A DNA stretch of 64,000 nt from Flavobacterium cerinum (lineage in GTDB: Bacteria; Bacteroidota; Bacteroidia; Flavobacteriales; Flavobacteriaceae): the NCBI RefSeq assembly GCF_024496085.1, contig NZ_CP101751.1, positions 2,232,001 through 2,296,000 on the forward strand, read 5' to 3'. Within the stretch, counting starts at the first letter, position 1. The number at the start of each line of letters is the position of its first letter. Shown piece after piece: positions 27,198-36,259 of the stretch. The notes beneath the pieces were generated by a model. The model was not told the DNA's origin. It was given only the letters and a program-made list of their open reading frames with translations, and did no database searches. Both the position numbers and the translations under genes were made by a program.

Positions 27198-27695
27198 ATG
27201 AAAAAAAGTATTTTTTTAGCCGGTGTTATCATTGCTCTGGCGAGTTGTAATCAAAAAAAAGGAGAAGAACCTAAAGTGGCCGAAAATAAAACGGAATATG
27301 CTGTTTTTGGTGATAGTATCAATGCTGACGGTGTGATAACCAAAGAAGCAATGTTGGCAAAATTTAAAGATTTAAAACAAGGGGATACCGTAAACCTGAA
27401 ATTTAAATCAAATATTAAAGATGTATGTCAGAAAAAAGGATGTTGGATGACATTAGACCTTGCTGACGGTAAAGAGGCTTTTGTAAAATTTAAAGATTAT
27501 GCCTTTTTTGTTCCGATGAATGCAAGCAATCAGGAAGCGGTTGTGAACGGAAAAGCTTTTGTAAATATTGAAACGGTAGATCAATTAAAGCATTATGCAA
27601 AAGACGGTGGAAAATCACAAGCAGAAATTGATAGTATTAAAGAGCCGAAAGTGACGTATGCATTTATGGCAGATGGCGTTCTAATTAGTAAATAA
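27198..27695 (+). CDS. DUF4920 lipoprotein
   Basis: 165 residues with a lipoprotein signal ending ALASC. The domain includes DVCQKKGCWMTLDLADGKEAFVKFKDYAFFVP, the Cys-containing core of DUF4920. The two cysteines might bind a metal, but the role is not known. It overlaps the next gene by one base; that gene encodes a haem-motif lipoprotein, suggesting joint extracytoplasmic redox or metal function. Confidence 0.85.
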   Translation: MKKSIFLAGVIIALASCNQKKGEEPKVAENKTEYAVFGDSINADGVITKEAMLAKFKDLKQGDTVNLKFKSNIKDVCQKKGCWMTLDLADGKEAFVKFKDYAFFVPMNASNQEAVVNGKAFVNIETVDQLKHYAKDGGKSQAEIDSIKEPKVTYAFMADGVLISK

Positions 27696-28144
27696 TGAAA
27701 AAAATAGTGTTTTTGGCATCGCTTTCCGGTGTTTTACTGTTCGGTTCCTGTAATTCTAAAAAAACGGAAGAGCAAAAAAAACCCGCTGAAAAAACGGAAA
27801 AAAAAGATTTCAAAATGTATGAAATGTCCGAAATGGCGGCTTTAATGGAGCAGATGTATGTGGACAATCAACGTTTAAAGGACCGTATTAAAAACGGGGA
27901 AGTGGTTGGGAATTTTCCGGATCATTTCCTTAAAATACATAAGGCGGTTATGACCGATGAAAGTGAAAATGATGCTTTTTTTAAAGAGCAGGCGCAAAAA
28001 TTTATTGAGGCGCAAAAATTGATCTATGAAGATCCGAAAAATGCCAAAACTCATTTTAATAACGGAGTAGATGCGTGTATACGTTGCCATGAGGTAAAAT
28101 GCGGCGGCCCTATTCCGAGAATAAAAAAACTGTATATCAATTAA
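27695..28144 (+). CDS. lipoprotein with one c-type haem motif
   Basis: 149 residues. The signal peptide ends LLFGSC (lipobox), followed by a Lys/Glu linker. The C-terminal region has a single CIRCH haem-attachment motif (CxxCH) in ACIRCHEVKCGGPIPRIKKL, where the later Pro-Arg-Ile could supply surrounding contacts. The domain is about 100 residues and mostly helical, recalling cytochrome c' or similar, but I cannot assign a subfamily. It is translated together with the DUF4920 gene. Confidence 0.75.
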   Translation: MKKIVFLASLSGVLLFGSCNSKKTEEQKKPAEKTEKKDFKMYEMSEMAALMEQMYVDNQRLKDRIKNGEVVGNFPDHFLKIHKAVMTDESENDAFFKEQAQKFIEAQKLIYEDPKNAKTHFNNGVDACIRCHEVKCGGPIPRIKKLYIN

Positions 28145-28145
28145 T

Positions 28146-28808
28146 TTGAACCGAAAAATAATACAAACAGAAGATGGGTCAACCACTATTTATATAGAGG
28201 ATTGGGATGAAACCTATCACTCCAAATTCGGAGCGATTCAGGAAGCCCGGCATGTATTTATAGGTAACGGACTGTCCCTTTTTGAGGAACAGTCTCTTGC
28301 TGTTTTGGAAATCGGTTTCGGTACCGGATTAAACGCTTTTATTACTTTTCTGGAAGCTGAAAAAAAACAGCAAATAATCGATTATGTTGGTATTGAGGCT
28401 TTTCCGGTGGCAAAAGAAGAATTAGCACATCTGAATTATGTTTCGGAACTGAATGCGGAGATACATCGAAATGCCTTCGAAACGATGCATAATTGTCCCT
28501 GGGAGGCAAAAACAGTACTGTCACCGTATTTCGCTTTAACAAAAAAGCAACAATACTTTAACGAAATAGATTACAAAAACCGATTTAATTTGATTTACTT
28601 TGATGCATTCGGATTTCGCGTACAACCGGAACTCTGGACTGCGGAGATTTTTCAAATTATGTATGATGCGCTTCAGGAGAAAGGAACTCTGGTAACCTAC
28701 GCCTGTAGAAGTTCTGTAATCAAAGCGCTGCATGAAGTAGGTTTTACGACTGAAAAATTGCCAGGTCCACCGGGAAAACGAGAGATGTTGAGAGCTACAA
28801 AATGTTAA
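28146..28808 (+). CDS. mnmD: tRNA 5-methylaminomethyl-2-thiouridine methyltransferase
   Basis: 220 residues of the DUF752/MnmC methyltransferase domain, here free-standing (MnmD type). Motifs: AVLEIGFGTGLNAFITFLEA (SAM site), YFDAFGFRVQPELWT, and LVTYACRSSVIKAL..GPPGKREMLRAT. The frame begins with TTG, one base after the upstream stop; the sequence NRKIIQTEDGSTTIYIEDWDE that follows is where this family usually starts, and no ATG fits. It completes mnm5s2U34 in tRNA. Confidence 0.9.
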   Translation: MNRKIIQTEDGSTTIYIEDWDETYHSKFGAIQEARHVFIGNGLSLFEEQSLAVLEIGFGTGLNAFITFLEAEKKQQIIDYVGIEAFPVAKEELAHLNYVSELNAEIHRNAFETMHNCPWEAKTVLSPYFALTKKQQYFNEIDYKNRFNLIYFDAFGFRVQPELWTAEIFQIMYDALQEKGTLVTYACRSSVIKALHEVGFTTEKLPGPPGKREMLRATKC

Positions 28809-28818
28809 ATTTTTAAAT

Positions 28819-28850
28819 TTGTTATACTAAAATAACAATTATTACGTTTG
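28819..28850 (+). promoter_or_regulatory. promoter of the 65-residue ORF
   Basis: TTG (28819-28821), 21-bp spacer, TACGTTTG (28843-28850), matching the Bacteroidetes consensus. It leaves a leader of about 75 bases before the ATG at 28933. Confidence 0.65.
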
Positions 28851-28932
28851 CCTAATAAATGGCTTTCGTTTTGTAGATTTACGAAAGTAGTTACGTTCTT
28901 ACCCTTGAATTAACCATTAATGCCCGTAGATT

Positions 28933-29130
28933 ATGCCAAGAGCTATGTTTACTTACACCAAATCTATTTTAGAAAGAGTAAGCTTTGACCCAAAGTTATT
29001 TTGTAAAGAATTAGAAAAAGCCTTAAAGAACTTATTACCTTATGAAGTCGACCAATTAAGAGATTGGTTATTACATTATACCGTAGGCAAGCCCGAGTTA
29101 AAACAATGTCTTATATACGTTAATCAATGA
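28933..29130 (+). CDS. 65-residue small protein
   Basis: Starts MPRAMFTYTKSILERVSFD and contains LEKALKNLLPYEVDQLRDWLLHYT, an amphipathic helical protein without signal or membrane segment. It has its own promoter and a terminator immediately after the stop, so it is a single-gene unit. I believe similar small proteins are widespread in Flavobacteriia, but I know no function. Confidence 0.7.
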   Translation: MPRAMFTYTKSILERVSFDPKLFCKELEKALKNLLPYEVDQLRDWLLHYTVGKPELKQCLIYVNQ

Positions 29131-29132
29131 AA

Positions 29133-29161
29133 AAAAGGAGTCTGATTTCAGACTCCTTTTT
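29133..29161. terminator. bidirectional terminator
   Basis: GGAGTCTGA-TT-TCAGACTCC with flanking A and T runs. It ends the 65-residue gene and overlaps the last codons and stop of the convergent oxyR-type gene. Confidence 0.85.
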
Positions 29162-30098
29162 TGTTTTTAAGCGGACTTATAATTTCGACGTTATGAAAAG
29201 CAATAGCGCCTTTTATAACACCGGCAATAGTACTGCGGAGTGCTTCTATAATATGGCTTTTTAATTCGCTTTTCGGGAAGATAAGACTGACTTCACGTGC
29301 CGGACGCGGTTCTTTAAAATGGCGCAATTTTAATTTGTCTTTTTCTTTTAAATCTAATGTATGCAAATAAGGTAGCAGGGTAGTGCCTAATCCTTCATCG
29401 GCCAATTTTATCAGAGTTTCAAAACTGCCACTTTCAATATGGAACCTGTTTTCTGAAAAATTACCTTTGTTTTTACATAAGTTTAGAATACCGTCGCGAA
29501 AACAATGACCATCCTGAAGCAGTAAAATGGTATCAATATCCAAATCGCTGATGTCGATCTCGGTTTTGTCAAAATTTTTATTGTTTTCCGGGATATAAGC
29601 GACAAACGGTTCGTAATACAAAACAATCTCTTTTAAATTCTCTTCTTCTAACGGTGTTGCGGCAATGGCCACATCGAGATGTCCGTTTTTTAAACGTTTG
29701 ATGATTTCTTCCGTATTGTGTTCTTCGATAATCAGATTGACTTTCGGATAACGATTTACAAAATTCGTCAGAAACATAGGTAATAATGTCGGCATTACAG
29801 TCGGAATGATACCTACTTTAAACTCACCGCCAATAAATCCCTTTTGTTGGTCAACTATGTCTTTTATCCGGTCGGATTCGTTTACAATATTCTTAGCTTG
29901 CGATACGATTTTTTGCCCGATTTCGGTTAATTGAATCGGTTTTTTACTTCGGTCAAATATCAATATATCAAGCTCATCTTCCAGCTTTTGGATCTGCATA
30001 CTCAGCGTAGGCTGGGTTACAAAGCATTTTTCAGCTGCGAGGGTAAAGTTTTTATGTTCGGCTACGGCTAATACGTAATATAATTGAGTGATCGTCAT
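29148..30098 (-). CDS. oxyR: LysR-family regulator, OxyR type
   Basis: 316 residues from the ATG at 30096-30098 (MTITQLYYVLAVAEHKNFT); an upstream TTG would add 13 residues unlike the family. The LysR HTH is at 15-45. The effector domain has the redox pair in LQDGHCFRDGILNLCKN: two Cys nine positions apart, as in E. coli OxyR C199/C208. Hydrogen peroxide would form a disulfide and activate transcription. It is divergent from dps, a classical OxyR target. Confidence 0.92.
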   Translation of the reverse strand: MTITQLYYVLAVAEHKNFTLAAEKCFVTQPTLSMQIQKLEDELDILIFDRSKKPIQLTEIGQKIVSQAKNIVNESDRIKDIVDQQKGFIGGEFKVGIIPTVMPTLLPMFLTNFVNRYPKVNLIIEEHNTEEIIKRLKNGHLDVAIAATPLEEENLKEIVLYYEPFVAYIPENNKNFDKTEIDISDLDIDTILLLQDGHCFRDGILNLCKNKGNFSENRFHIESGSFETLIKLADEGLGTTLLPYLHTLDLKEKDKLKLRHFKEPRPAREVSLIFPKSELKSHIIEALRSTIAGVIKGAIAFHNVEIISPLKNKKGV

Positions 30099-30150
30099 TT
30101 TTATAGAAATTTTTGATAAAAATATAAAAAGTATCAATAATAATTATAGT

Positions 30151-30177
30151 TTGCCGGGTTAATTTTGGTTAAATTTG
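30151..30177 (+). promoter_or_regulatory. possible dps promoter
   Basis: TAAATTTG at 30170-30177 is an exact -7 box; the nearest TTG (30151-30153) is 16 bp upstream, one base shorter than usual. It lies 28 bases before the dps ATG, in the oxyR-dps gap. Confidence 0.45.
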
Positions 30178-30205
30178 TAGTATAATATTTAAACGTAGAA
30201 TAAAT

Positions 30206-30685
30206 ATGAAAACAAATAGCCTTGGATTACCCGTAAAAGAAACGAAAGTTTTAGTAGCCGAATTAAACATTTTATTAGCCAATTTTCAGGTGTATTATCA
30301 AAATCTGAGAGGTTTACATTGGAACATCAGAGGAAAGCGCTTTTTTGATTTACATGTTAAGTTTGAAGAATTATACAACGATGCTCAGTTAAAAGTGGAT
30401 TTGATTGCAGAACGTGTTCTTACATTAGGCGGTGTTCCGTTGCATTCATTTGATGACTACATTAAAAACAATAAACTTCCGGTAGGTAAAAATATTTCGA
30501 ATGATGAAGAAGCAGTTCATTTGATTATCGCTTCTTTAACCGACCTGCTAAAAATTGAAAGAGTCATTTTGGGACAATCAGGAGAAATCGATGATGAAGG
30601 AACCAATTCAATGATGAGTGACTTTATTAAAGAACAGGAAAAAACCATGTGGATGATGAAAGCGTGGTTGGAAGAAGAGATTTAA
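30206..30685 (+). CDS. dps: Dps-family ferritin-like protein
   Basis: 159 residues. The ferroxidase centre at the dimer interface is visible: LRGLHWNIRGKRFFDLHVKFEELYND, i.e. the His..Asp..Glu set of Dps. Forms a 12-subunit shell that oxidises and stores iron using hydrogen peroxide and shields DNA. Divergent from oxyR, so peroxide induction is likely. Confidence 0.94.
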   Translation: MKTNSLGLPVKETKVLVAELNILLANFQVYYQNLRGLHWNIRGKRFFDLHVKFEELYNDAQLKVDLIAERVLTLGGVPLHSFDDYIKNNKLPVGKNISNDEEAVHLIIASLTDLLKIERVILGQSGEIDDEGTNSMMSDFIKEQEKTMWMMKAWLEEEI

Positions 30686-30794
30686 AAAAGGGGGAAACCT
30701 TAAAAAACCTAAAGTTGAGTGAAAAAGTATTAAAGAAATATTAATTGTTTTTCACTTAACTTTTTTTACATCATTTTTTTTGTAAGTTCGCGGC

Positions 30795-31082
30795 ATGAAA
30801 GTATTGGTAAAAATAGTCTTATTTCTGTTTATTACTTTTCTGGCTACTCCAACGATTGTGAGTATCCTGAAGAGTGATGCGGATACTTCTATGGTATACA
30901 GTCTTTCAGAAGAAGAAACGGTAAAAGAAATCAAGGAAACCAAAGCCCAGTTAAAATTTGAGCTTCAGGTTCCGGTTCTGTTTACTACAAAACGGAACGC
31001 TACTGTTATTACCTTCGAAAATACTTTGAAACACGACAATCGTTTCAGAGAAATCTTCTCTCCACCTCCCGAGTTGGTATAA
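30795..31082 (+). CDS. 95-residue exported or membrane-tethered small protein
   Basis: An N-terminal hydrophobic segment (VLVKIVLFLFITFLATPTIVSIL) precedes an acidic, then beta-rich region ending SPPPELV. It could be an uncleaved signal anchor. It lies between dps and the SulP transporter on the same strand. No family recognised. Confidence 0.65.
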   Translation: MKVLVKIVLFLFITFLATPTIVSILKSDADTSMVYSLSEEETVKEIKETKAQLKFELQVPVLFTTKRNATVITFENTLKHDNRFREIFSPPPELV

Positions 31083-31163
31083 TTCAATTACAGGAACCCT
31101 TGTGTTCACCATTTAAGCGTATTCTACACGCTTACAATCTAATTGTATTATACTTTATCGGTT

Positions 31164-32762
31164 ATGACAAAAAAAATCAATCTTTTTGCTAACCTGAAGG
31201 CTGACTTTGCTTCAGGATTAGTAGTATTTTTGGTTGCTTTGCCGTTATGCCTTGGAATTGCCATGGCATCGGGAGCACCTTTATTTTCAGGAATTATCGC
31301 CGGAGTTGTCGGTGGTATCATAGTAGGCTATTTAAGCCAGTCTCATATCAGTGTTTCAGGTCCTGCTGCTGGATTAACAGCAATTGTATTAACAGCCATT
31401 ACAGATCTGAATGCATTTGATGTATTCTTATTGGCGGTATTCATCGCCGGATTAATCCAAATCACACTGGGCTTTATCAGAGCCGGTAGTATCTCCAACT
31501 ATTTTCCGACTAATGTAATTGAAGGAATGTTGGCGGGTATTGGTGTGATCATTATTCTAAAACAAATTCCGCATGCCATTGGTTACGACCGTGATTTTGA
31601 AGGCGATCAGGCTTTTATTCAGGCGGAAGGCGGTAATACGTTATCAACGCTTTTAGGCGCATTGGATTATATCAATTTAGGTTCTGTTATTATTACTTTA
31701 ATCTCAATGGCTATCTTGATTTCCTGGGATAAAATCGGTTTTCTGAAAAGAATGAAACTGATTCCGGGAGCTTTGGTTGCGGTGATCATCGGAATTGTGT
31801 TGAATGAACTGTTTATTCAGACGGGAAGTTCATTGGCAATAGCAAAAGAGCATTTGGTAGCTTTACCGGTAATGACTTCTTTTGAAGATGTAAAGGCAAT
31901 TATTGTCTTACCTGATTTTGCATCTATCACAAATCCTAAAGTGTGGATGGTCGCTTTTACCATTGCAATTGTAGCTTCTATTGAAACCTTATTGTGTATT
32001 GAAGCAGCTGATCGTATGGACGTTCATAAAAGATTTACCAATACGAATGTTGAGTTAAAGGCACAAGGTGTCGGTAATATGGTAAGTTCTTTATTAGGAG
32101 GTCTTCCGATGACTTCGGTTGTGGTTCGTTCGTCTGCGAATGCCAATGCCGGAGCACAATCAAAAATGTCGGCTATTATCCACGGAGTGTTGTTATTGAT
32201 CAGTGTGGTTAGTATTCCTTTCTTATTGAATAAAATCCCATTGGCTACGTTAGCAGCGGTATTGTTATTAGTAGGATATAAATTAGCGAAACCATCGGTA
32301 ATTATGCATTTCTGGCATAAAGGAAAATACCAGTTCGTACCGTTTATCGCAACATTATTAGGAGTTGTATTCACCGATCTTTTAAAAGGAGTACTATTAG
32401 GAATTATCATCAGTGTTTTCGCTGTATTACGCGGAAATCACAAAAGAGCCTATAACTTCCGTAAAGAGGAATACCACGATGGCGATATTATTCATATCGA
32501 TCTGGCACAGGAAGTATCGTTCCTGAATAAAGCGGCAATTAAAAATACACTGAACGAGATTCCGGAGAATTCAAAAGTGATCATTAATGCTTCCGATACC
32601 GTTTATATTGCACATGACGTACAGGATTTGATTAAAGAATTTAAAGCAATCCGAGCGGTAGAAGATAATATTGAAGTTCATTTAATCGGATTTAAAGACG
32701 AATATGAACTGGAAAATACAGCTTCTGAAAAGAAAAATGTTTTTGTAGAACATTCAAAATAA
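31164..32762 (+). CDS. SulP-family anion (probable bicarbonate) transporter
   Basis: 532 residues from the ATG at 31164 (MTKKINLFANLKADF); an upstream TTG is rejected. About 12-14 membrane helices with the SulP motif SVSGPAAGLTAI (about 65-75), followed by a cytoplasmic STAS domain from about residue 430 (VIINASDTVYIAHDVQDLI). SulP proteins carry sulfate, bicarbonate or other anions. Two carbonic anhydrase genes follow on the same strand, so bicarbonate is the best guess. Confidence 0.88.
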   Translation: MTKKINLFANLKADFASGLVVFLVALPLCLGIAMASGAPLFSGIIAGVVGGIIVGYLSQSHISVSGPAAGLTAIVLTAITDLNAFDVFLLAVFIAGLIQITLGFIRAGSISNYFPTNVIEGMLAGIGVIIILKQIPHAIGYDRDFEGDQAFIQAEGGNTLSTLLGALDYINLGSVIITLISMAILISWDKIGFLKRMKLIPGALVAVIIGIVLNELFIQTGSSLAIAKEHLVALPVMTSFEDVKAIIVLPDFASITNPKVWMVAFTIAIVASIETLLCIEAADRMDVHKRFTNTNVELKAQGVGNMVSSLLGGLPMTSVVVRSSANANAGAQSKMSAIIHGVLLLISVVSIPFLLNKIPLATLAAVLLLVGYKLAKPSVIMHFWHKGKYQFVPFIATLLGVVFTDLLKGVLLGIIISVFAVLRGNHKRAYNFRKEEYHDGDIIHIDLAQEVSFLNKAAIKNTLNEIPENSKVIINASDTVYIAHDVQDLIKEFKAIRAVEDNIEVHLIGFKDEYELENTASEKKNVFVEHSK

Positions 32763-32896
32763 GTAAATTAAAAAATAAACTAGTAATAAATAAGCTAAAA
32801 ATTAGAGTCATTTCTGGATTAATGAGTAATTTTAAACCAATTTCAAAGCTTACTTTTTAGTATGGCCTAATGAAAGCTTCCAAAAAATTATAAAAA

Positions 32897-33535
32897 ATGA
32901 AAGCACATACAGCAGAAACACAAGCAACAGTAACACCGGCTAAAGCACTTGAGTTCTTAAAAGAAGGTAATGCACGATTTGTAAACAACTTAAAAATGAA
33001 CCGAAACCTATTGGAACAGGTAAACGACACAAAAGACGGTCAGTTTCCTTTTGCAATTGTTTTAAGTTGTATCGATAGCCGTACTTCAGCCGAATTAATT
33101 TTTGATCAGGGATTGGGTGATATTTTCAGTGCCAGAATCGCAGGAAATATTTTAAATGATGATATCCTGGGAAGTATGGAATTTGCCTGTAAATTAGCCG
33201 GAACAAAATTAATTGTGGTTTTAGGACACAGTAAATGTGGAGCCATTAAAGGGGCTTGTCAAGGAGCTGAATTAGGACACCTGACAAATTTATTAAGTAA
33301 AGTTAAGGTTTCTGTAGATGAAGTTAAGGCTGAAATGCCGGGTGTTGAAAATACCGATCCGGCTTTAGTAAGCGCAGTTGCACAACACAATGTGATTCAT
33401 ACAATGGATGAAATCCTGGATAGAAGTGAAGTGCTTCGTGAACTTTTTGAGTCTGGACAAATTGGAATTGCCGGAGGATATTATGATATCGAAACCGGAG
33501 AAGTACAATTCATGAAAGAAATTTTACACGACTAA
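32897..33535 (+). CDS. beta-class carbonic anhydrase
   Basis: 212 residues. Zinc ligands in CIDSR (Cys-x-Asp-x-Arg dyad) and GHSKCGAI (His and Cys). It interconverts CO2 and bicarbonate. There is no signal peptide, so it is cytoplasmic. It lies 134 bases after the SulP gene and 32 bases before a second, different carbonic anhydrase. Confidence 0.93.
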   Translation: MKAHTAETQATVTPAKALEFLKEGNARFVNNLKMNRNLLEQVNDTKDGQFPFAIVLSCIDSRTSAELIFDQGLGDIFSARIAGNILNDDILGSMEFACKLAGTKLIVVLGHSKCGAIKGACQGAELGHLTNLLSKVKVSVDEVKAEMPGVENTDPALVSAVAQHNVIHTMDEILDRSEVLRELFESGQIGIAGGYYDIETGEVQFMKEILHD

Positions 33536-33567
33536 AAAATAAATCATCATCCGGAATAGCCATTGTA

Positions 33568-34203
33568 ATGAGTGAGTTTTATAGAAAATTAATCGAGAAT
33601 AATGAGAAATGGGTCGAATCGAAACTAAGTGACGATCCTGAGTATTTTATTCGGTTATCTAAAAGTCAGAAACCACCGTTATTATGGATCGGTTGTTCCG
33701 ACAGTCGGGTTCCGGCTAATGAAATTATAGGAGCACAACCAGGTGAAGTATTTGTACACCGAAACATTGCCAATATGGTCGTGCATTCGGATATGAACAT
33801 GCTGAGCGTACTCGATTATGCGGTGAATGCATTAAAAGTCAAACACATTATTGTATGCGGACATTATGGTTGCGGCGGTATTAAAGCAGCGATGACCAAC
33901 AGTTCAATCGGGATTATCGATAACTGGATCCGACATATTAAAGATGTGTATCGCTTTCATAAGGCAGAACTCGATGCGATACAGGATGAAACAGACAGAT
34001 TTAACCGTTTTGTCGAAATTAATGTAACCGAACAGGTTTATGATCTGGCGAAAACATCTATTGTACAAGCTGCCTGGAAAGAGGACCAGGAATTGCATGT
34101 GCATGGATGGGTTTACGGATTAAAATCCGGTTATATAACCGATTTAAAAGTCAATTTAAGTTCAAATAAGGACTTAGATGAAATATACCAATTAGATTTA
34201 TAG
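33568..34203 (+). CDS. can: beta-class carbonic anhydrase, Can type
   Basis: 211 residues with IGCSDSRVPANEIIGAQPGEVFVHRNIAN and CGHYGCGGI, the zinc and catalytic motifs of the E. coli Can type. It differs markedly from the anhydrase just upstream, so the pair is not a recent duplication. A terminator follows at 34205. Confidence 0.95.
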   Translation: MSEFYRKLIENNEKWVESKLSDDPEYFIRLSKSQKPPLLWIGCSDSRVPANEIIGAQPGEVFVHRNIANMVVHSDMNMLSVLDYAVNALKVKHIIVCGHYGCGGIKAAMTNSSIGIIDNWIRHIKDVYRFHKAELDAIQDETDRFNRFVEINVTEQVYDLAKTSIVQAAWKEDQELHVHGWVYGLKSGYITDLKVNLSSNKDLDEIYQLDL

Positions 34204-34204
34204 A

Positions 34205-34232
34205 AAAAGGCTGTCATTTGACAGCCTTTTTT
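34205..34232 (+). terminator. terminator of the carbonic anhydrase unit
   Basis: AAAGGCTGTCATTTGACAGCCTTT followed by a T run, directly after the can stop codon. Confidence 0.85.
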
Positions 34233-34280
34233 ATTTTATTAACCTGACAGGTCTATTGACACTGACAGGTTTTAATATTT

Positions 34281-35480
34281 TTATTCGATATCAAGATTTT
34301 CGTTAAAAGCGGAAGGCAATAGCTTCGGAATAAATTTGATCAAAATCGGAAGGAGTAAACTTCCGCCCGGTAAAAGGAAAATCGTAAGTGACGGTATCGT
34401 TTTACAAATATCCAATAATTGTTTTTTGACTTTTTTCTTTTCTTTCTGATCCAGATCTTTATGAGTTGACTTGGCGAGTAGCAGCATCAATTCTCCGCTT
34501 TCGCTAATCTCTTTTAAAAGCCTGTTTTTATTGCGTGTGATCAATACGATTACATTCTGTGTTGCCTGATCGTAAAAATGCTTTACGGGATTAGAATAAC
34601 GGAAATACGGAATTTCTTTCTGGTATTTCATGATAAACTCATCGATAGCGCAAATGCTCTCTGACGCATATTCTTTATCTATTTGCAATTGTTCCGCAAG
34701 ATTGTACATAAATTGCGTTTCGGATTCTTCAAGCAAATTATCACTCCATAAAGCCATTCCGGTAATATCCAACAGGTAATTTTTTTCTAAATCCGAATTA
34801 AAATAATCGAATTCGAGCATTTGGATATCCTGAATACTGATGGAATTAAATTTTGTAAACCGAACGGAAGACTCAAAAAGTTTTATCAGTAAATCATCAT
34901 AAGTCGATTTATTAGTCTTTGTATTTAAGGCTAATGCTACCAGACTTACAATTGTTTCTTCTAATTTTTTCAGGTAATTATTGGGGATTTCTCCATGTAA
35001 TAAATATTGACGAAATGCTAATACATCCATAAACAGTAATGCATTGGTCAATATATGAGAGAAGTTTTTACTGATGATATTATCATTGGTTCGAACCCGT
35101 TCACTGATCATTTTTTCCAGTTCGTTACTCGGAGAAGAACTCGGTAGCATTTTTTTAAGCAGATTAAAACCTTCCGGGTTCATCTGATTGTAAAATGAGA
35201 TGGCTTTTAGGATAAATTTTTTGGGTTCGGAATCATGTGTGATTAAACCATAAACGCCATAAAGACTGTTTAATAGTGCTACTTTTGTAAGTTCTTCCGA
35301 AGTCCATCCTTTGGTTTCAATGGGTTTATCGGTTACAAAATCGACAACATGACCGTAAATAAATCCGGTATTCCGGATGTTAGTATAAAATTCTTTCGGA
35401 TATACGACAACCGGTAACGGCAAAGGACTTTGCTTAATAAAAAATTTATCTATCCAACCGTTAATTGAAGGGTTAATCAT
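34281..35480 (-). CDS. LETM1-like protein
   Basis: 399 residues. The C-terminal 60 residues match the LETM1 core: KKKVKKQLLDICKTIPSLTIFLLPGGSLLLPILIKFIPKLLPSAF, a charged helix, a membrane-type helix and the LLPSAF end. The long N-terminal part is helical and unassigned. Mitochondrial LETM1 takes part in K+/H+ exchange; the bacterial relatives are not well characterised. It is a single gene with no close same-strand neighbour. Confidence 0.78.
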   Translation of the reverse strand: MINPSINGWIDKFFIKQSPLPLPVVVYPKEFYTNIRNTGFIYGHVVDFVTDKPIETKGWTSEELTKVALLNSLYGVYGLITHDSEPKKFILKAISFYNQMNPEGFNLLKKMLPSSSPSNELEKMISERVRTNDNIISKNFSHILTNALLFMDVLAFRQYLLHGEIPNNYLKKLEETIVSLVALALNTKTNKSTYDDLLIKLFESSVRFTKFNSISIQDIQMLEFDYFNSDLEKNYLLDITGMALWSDNLLEESETQFMYNLAEQLQIDKEYASESICAIDEFIMKYQKEIPYFRYSNPVKHFYDQATQNVIVLITRNKNRLLKEISESGELMLLLAKSTHKDLDQKEKKKVKKQLLDICKTIPSLTIFLLPGGSLLLPILIKFIPKLLPSAFNENLDIE

Positions 35481-35602
35481 TATCGAAAATTATTCCACAA
35501 AGCTAAATTTTTTTATCTGTCTGATAAAAGAATGTCGATAAGTTTTGAAAAAATATTATCGGGAAGTCTTTTTTAAAATTGAAATGACTTCCCGATTGTT
35601 TT

Positions 35603-36127
35603 TTAGCGGATTATTGCAGTACAGGCAACTCTTCCTCCGGCATTTCCGGTTGGCTGAGTTACAAAATCATCAGCACCCTGATGTACAATAATGGCTTTGC
35701 CCAGTACATCTTTAGTGGCATCACCACAACCGATACACCATTCGTTTGTAGTTAATGTAATTTTTCCGTTTCCGTTTTTATCGGCTGTAAAATTACCGAT
35801 ATCACCTTTATGATATTCACCTTCTCCCCATTTACCGTGTTTTTTGAAAGTCGGATTCCAATGTCCGCCGGCTGAAGTTGCATCAGCAGAAGAGCAATCT
35901 GCTTTTTCATGGATATGGATAGCGTGTACACCAGGAGTAAGTCCGGAAATTGTTGCGGTAAACGTTACTTGTCCGTCTTTTTCTGAAAAGGTTACATTTC
36001 CTTTGGTTTGCGTATTGCTTTTGGGTTCTAAAGCGATTTTCAGCTCGTTTGTTTTAGGTTCTGTTTTGGTTTTGCATCCTATTAATAGTGCGCTTAACCC
36101 TATGGATACTAGAAATATTTTTTTCAT
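35603..36127 (-). CDS. sodC: Cu/Zn superoxide dismutase, predicted lipoprotein
   Basis: 174 residues from the ATG at 36125-36127 (MKKIFLVSIGLSALLIGCKTK), whose signal ends in a lipobox Cys; an upstream TTG is rejected. Metal ligands are all visible: HIHEKADC, GGHWNP, HGKWGEGEYHKGDIGN and HQGADDF, with the C-terminal Cys-containing GRVAC. It dismutates superoxide in the periplasm or at the outer membrane. Confidence 0.94.
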   Translation of the reverse strand: MKKIFLVSIGLSALLIGCKTKTEPKTNELKIALEPKSNTQTKGNVTFSEKDGQVTFTATISGLTPGVHAIHIHEKADCSSADATSAGGHWNPTFKKHGKWGEGEYHKGDIGNFTADKNGNGKITLTTNEWCIGCGDATKDVLGKAIIVHQGADDFVTQPTGNAGGRVACTAIIR

Positions 36128-36189
36128 GATTGCTATTTTTATCAAATTTAGAAAATTTTTAAGCGGGTAGGGTGTTAAATCGTAAAATA

Positions 36190-36228
36190 AAAAAACCGCC
36201 CAGCAAAAATTGCCAAGCGGTCTTTTTT
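36190..36228 (-). terminator. terminator of the beta-oxidation operon
   Basis: ACCGC pairs with GCGGT around an inner GCAA/TTGC stem; on the minus strand a T run follows. It lies downstream of the acyl-CoA dehydrogenase stop at 36260. Confidence 0.7.
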
Positions 36229-36259
36229 AAACAAACTAAACCAAAAATATTTATTGCTA

